From NCBI RefSeq assembly GCF_050632395.1, contig NZ_CP192600.1:2852001-2916000 (forward strand): 64,000 bases of DNA. Direction: 5' to 3'. Below the pieces are notes generated by a model, which was not told the DNA's origin, did not search any database, and saw only the letters and a program-made list of their open reading frames with translations. The stretch is from JAUYQR01 sp050632395 (GTDB lineage Bacteria; Pseudomonadota; Alphaproteobacteria; Rhodobacterales; Rhodobacteraceae). The translations under genes were made by a program, and so were the position numbers. Shown in pieces: positions 62,101-64,000 of this stretch. Within the stretch, counting starts at the first letter, position 1, and every line of letters begins with the position of its first letter.

Positions 62101-62802
62101 GTTGGTGCCGGTGCCGGAACCGTATTTGAACAGACGCGCCTCACGCACCCAGAGGTCCATGATGCCGCCGTCGCCGACGAGGTCGTCCTTGACCGACTGG
62201 ATGAAGCAGGCGTGCGGCTGCGGGTGTTCGTAGGCGGAGGTGGATTTGGTCAGCACGCCGGTCTTGTGGTCGACGTAATAGTGGCCCTGGGACGGGCCGT
62301 CGATGCCGTAGGCCCAATGCAGGCCGGTGTTGAACCACTGCGGGCTGTTCGGGGCGGCCATCTGGCGGGCCAGCATGAAGCGCATCTCGTCAAAATAGGC
62401 GCGGGCGTCGGATTCGGTGGTGAAGTAGCCACCCTTCCAGCCCCAGTAGGCCCACGCGCCGGCAAGGCGGTCGAAGACCTGCTTGGACGAGGTTTCGCCG
62501 ACGTTACGCTGATCTGCGGGAAGTTCGGCAAGCGCGGCTTCGTCGGAGACCGAGCGCCAGAGGAATTCGGGCACGCCCTTTTCCTTGACGCGCTTCAGCC
62601 GTGCCGGGATGCCGGCCTTGCGGAAATACTTCTGGGCGAGCACGTCGGAGGCGACCTGGCTCCAGCCCTCGGGCACCTCGACGGCGTCGTTGCGGAACAC
62701 AACGGTGCCATCCGGGTTGCGGATTTCGGAAACGGTGGTGTTAAACGCCATTGCGCCATAAGCGCCTGTCGCCTCGGTGGTGAACTTCCGCTCGATCTTC
62801 AT
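59119..62802 (-). CDS. nrdJ: Vitamin B12-dependent (class II) ribonucleotide reductase
   Basis: 1227 aa, the long NrdJ form. It reduces ribonucleotides to deoxyribonucleotides with adenosylcobalamin radicals and needs no oxygen. It starts MKIERKFTTEATGAYGAMAF; the active-site region has RGSNPCSEYMFLDDTACNLA, and the C-terminus ends in a Cys-rich redox/zinc segment (CSECGNYTMV and CLKCNSCGGTTGCS). ATG 62800-62802 is preferred; the frame runs 63 codons upstream through the promoter. An NrdR box overlaps the promoter; no cobalamin riboswitch is seen. Confidence 0.96.
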   Translation of the reverse strand: MKIERKFTTEATGAYGAMAFNTTVSEIRNPDGTVVFRNDAVEVPEGWSQVASDVLAQKYFRKAGIPARLKRVKEKGVPEFLWRSVSDEAALAELPADQRNVGETSSKQVFDRLAGAWAYWGWKGGYFTTESDARAYFDEMRFMLARQMAAPNSPQWFNTGLHWAYGIDGPSQGHYYVDHKTGVLTKSTSAYEHPQPHACFIQSVKDDLVGDGGIMDLWVREARLFKYGSGTGTNFSSLRGEGEKLSGGGKSSGLMGFLKIGDRAAGAIKSGGTTRRAAKMVIIDMDHPDVEDFINWKVIEEQKVASLVAGSKMHEARLNDIFAAIKAFDGTMEGATDPAANPALKAAIKAAKKSMIPDTYTNRILQYARQGFTSIEFPTYDTDWDSEAYISVSGQNSNNSVRVTDAFLKAVKEDKPWELIRRTDGKVAKTVSARELWDQIGHAAWACADPGIQFHDTVNAWHTCPEDGAIRGSNPCSEYMFLDDTACNLASMNLLTFFHDGKFDAEAYVHASRLWTVTLEISVMMAQFPSQEIAKLSYDFRTLGLGYANIGGLLMNMGLGYDSKEGRALCGALTAVMTGISYATSAEIAKELGPFAGYARNRDHMLRVIRNHRAAAHATGVYEGLNVPAVALDHANCPDQTLVALAKSAWDEALRLGEAHGFRNAQTTVIAPTGTIGLVMDCDTTGIEPDFALVKFKKLAGGGYFKIINQSVPAALEKLGYTTAQSAEIVAHAVGHASLGQAPGINHTSLIGHGFGAREIEKIEAALPSAFDIKFVFNQWTLGADFCKGTLGIPEEKLNDPTFDLLRHLGFTKAQIDAANDHVCGTMTLENAPHLKPEHYSVFDCANPCGKTGKRFLSVESHIYMMAAAQSFISGAISKTINMPNSATILETLAAYELSHSLGIKANALYRDGSKLSQPLASALVEDDEEAEEILTNGSTMEKATVIAEKIIEKVIIKEIVRSNREKLPERRKGYTQKAIVGGHKVYLRTGEYQDGSLGEIFIDMHKEGAGFRAMMNNFAIAVSVGLQYGVPLEEFVEAFTFTRFEPAGMVQGNDSIKNATSILDYIFRELAVSYLDRTDLAHVAPKGASFDDLGRGEEEGKRNIAEVAETNSSLEFLKQISSTGYLRKRVPQELVVHQGGMNAMLATGTDQVAALNMLAPTASSFVAGFSETTSTYALSSGTTDARSKAKLQGYTGDSCSECGNYTMVRNGSCLKCNSCGGTTGCS

Positions 62803-63233
62803 GCCCCTGATCCCGTTTTTGCGGCGCGCTGGCCGATATTGATTGAAACGAGGAAAACCCGTCTTGCAGGCGCCACCCGGTTGATCCGGGGTTGGCGGTG
62901 ACTGTCTGACTGCTTCAACCTCGCACGGCACTAGATATGGTGTTGACCCCGGCCGCGCTGTCAAACTGTCGTATTCGCAGGCGCCGTTCAACGGATTTAT
63001 TTGCGATGCTTGCGGATTTTTAACCTTGACGCGGCGATGTCACAGTCACGCGAACGTCATCAAGTTCAGCGCATGGTTGTGGACAGCCGTGGGGACAATC
63101 TTCACCCGATCTCTGAGGAGAGCGGGATTTGTGAGGAAACGCGCCCGGTTGTGCAGACGGCTTGAGACAGGCTGGTGCCCTGCCCTGCCTGTGGACGACG
63201 GGCTGCGGAGCGATTCTGGCGGTTTGGCCCGAA
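62803..63233. other. 431-bp region between nrdJ and the EamA transporter gene
   Basis: The left part holds the nrdJ leader (about 120 nt) and promoter. I see no cobalamin riboswitch core. The right part, 63000-63233, shows TTGTGGACA at 63077-63085 and CTGTGGACG at 63089+102 (63189-63197), which loosely resemble DnaA boxes, and no credible open frame. Confidence 0.5.
62928..62964 (-). promoter_or_regulatory. nrdJ promoter with NrdR box
   Basis: On the minus strand ACACCATATCTAGTGC (62943 to 62928) closely fits the NrdR box consensus ACACTATATATAGTGT. A perfect -35 hexamer TTGACA lies at 62964-62959, so the box covers the -10 region (CCATAT/CATATC). NrdR represses ribonucleotide reductase genes when dATP is high. 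A second box three helix turns away, common for NrdR, is not evident. Confidence 0.72.
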
Positions 63234-64000
63234 TTAGCCGCGCGCCGGGCGGTTGATGAGCACGATGCCGGCCGCCACCAGAACAGCCGCGCCGAGAATC
63301 GCCCAGGTGACGGTTTCGCCGAAAATCAGGGCACCGAGGGTGAGCGCGAAGATCGGCGTGAGGAAGGAAAACGAGGCCACGGTGGAGGCCGGGTAGACCG
63401 ACATCAGCCAGAGCCATGACACGAAACCGCCCGCGACGACGATGGAGGCCTGGAACACCAGCCAGAAGAGGTGGATCGGTTGCAGATCGCGGATCAGAGG
63501 GCCAAAGAACGGCGCGGCGAGAAGGAGGAGCGGAGCGGAGACGAGGACCATCCAGAAAAGCTGCATCTCGGGCCCTTCGGCGCGCATCACGGGGCGGCGG
63601 GCGATGTAGGCGGTGCCGGCCCAGCAGAACGCGCCGGTCAGGGCAAAAAGATCGCCGGTGAGGGAGCCCTGCCCGGTGGTCGGGCCCGACAGGATCGCCC
63701 ATGCAGCGCCCGCGAAGGCGAGAAGGAGGCCAGCGGCGCGGATCGGGGTGATCCGGTCGCCAAGGCCGAAATGCGCCATGAGCGCGAACCAGACCGGCAT
63801 GGAATAGAAGATCACCGAGGTGCGGCCCACTGTGGTGAGGTCGAGCGCCACGAAGAGGCAGAGGAATTCGAGCGCGAAGACCGCGCCCATAAGAAGGCCG
63901 GTGGGCAGCGTGGCGCGCGTCAGGCGCGGCGGGCGCTTGCGCCAGACGAGCCAGGCCCAGACGAAGAAGATCGCGAGAAGGGAGCGCAGGCCGGCGAAGA
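63234..64000 (-). CDS. EamA/DMT-family transporter (5' end outside window)
   Basis: At least 254 residues are visible, entering the window in frame as FAGLRSLLAIFFVWAWLVWR. Two EamA repeats with about nine membrane helices are seen, including ALDLTTVGRTSVIFYSMPVW in the first and YPASTVASFSFLTPIFALTL in the second, the usual drug/metabolite transporter pattern. The start codon lies beyond position 64000. Substrate is unknown. Confidence 0.9.
   Translation of the reverse strand, partial: FAGLRSLLAIFFVWAWLVWRKRPPRLTRATLPTGLLMGAVFALEFLCLFVALDLTTVGRTSVIFYSMPVWFALMAHFGLGDRITPIRAAGLLLAFAGAAWAILSGPTTGQGSLTGDLFALTGAFCWAGTAYIARRPVMRAEGPEMQLFWMVLVSAPLLLLAAPFFGPLIRDLQPIHLFWLVFQASIVVAGGFVSWLWLMSVYPASTVASFSFLTPIFALTLGALIFGETVTWAILGAAVLVAAGIVLINRPARG

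Noticed and set aside
59554..62901. Plus-strand open frame of more than 1100 codons opposite nrdJ
   Set aside because: It is the antisense shadow of the GC-rich nrdJ gene, with low-complexity composition and no recognisable domain.
62803..62927. Cobalamin riboswitch in the nrdJ leader
   Set aside because: The leader is too short and has no recognisable B12-box core; a covariance-model search would settle it.
63000..63233. Replication origin suggested by TGTGGAC motifs
   Set aside because: The motifs have mismatches to the DnaA box, are few, and no AT-rich unwinding region or dnaA/parAB/repABC gene is present.
1..64000. CRISPR arrays, insertion sequences or prophage
   Set aside because: No spaced direct repeats, transposases, integrases or phage proteins were seen on either strand.

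Overview
The window looks like chromosomal DNA of a Rhodobacteraceae bacterium (Alphaproteobacteria). The evidence is high GC with G/C-ending codons, C4-pathway haem synthesis (hemA) behind an FNR/FnrL-type box, a Mur-like Fur protein, a SitABCD metal importer, a vitamin B12-dependent class II ribonucleotide reductase (nrdJ), and short Rhodobacter-like intergenic repeats. I see no insertion sequence, phage gene, CRISPR array or rRNA. Both ends cut through genes.

Layout. 1-1284: truncated FAD amine dehydrogenase and divergent LysR regulator. 1281-7765: histidine utilisation, with hutF-hutC on the minus strand and hutI-hutH-hutU on the plus strand around a shared palindromic operator; no hutG is present. 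7841-11966: YdeI-like protein, PHP phosphoesterase, glycerate kinase, a SqrR/BigR-type persulfide-sensing ArsR repressor and an SDR. 12032-15601: sitABCD with two dyad operators 31 bp apart. 15781-20099: ispG, RodZ-like protein, hemA and a secreted protein of unknown function. 20218-26873: M20 peptidase, GNAT, two identical tRNA-Asp genes, pirin, two tRNA-Val genes, a HupE/UreJ-type membrane operon, DUF4287 and DHFR-like proteins, and an HU protein with a histone-like tail. 27007-32386: lon, a small membrane protein, a Hint-domain protein and tgt. 32524-37658: a TetR-controlled RND efflux operon whose perfect palindrome overlaps the start region.

37680-54540 is the most interesting part. Thirteen collinear minus-strand genes face a divergent MarR regulator. 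In transcription order they encode an FAD subunit and a fused 2Fe-2S/molybdopterin subunit of a xanthine-dehydrogenase-type hydroxylase, a 6-hydroxynicotinate-reductase-like Fe-S protein, a UPF0280 protein, an amino-acid-synthesis (PF06684) protein, a large membrane protein, a complete branched-chain-type ABC importer, and hydantoinase/oxoprolinase A and B. I infer a catabolic system for an N-heterocycle: import, hydroxylation, reduction, then ring opening. The substrate cannot be read from sequence.

54544-57325: a TetR regulator and a divergent StcD-like FMN/FAD oxidoreductase sharing a perfect 16-bp palindrome. 57335-64000: Mur-like regulator, 2-hydroxychromene-2-carboxylate isomerase family protein, nrdJ with an NrdR box on its promoter, and a truncated EamA transporter. 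Several intergenic spaces, some inside operons, carry three families of short hairpin repeats.
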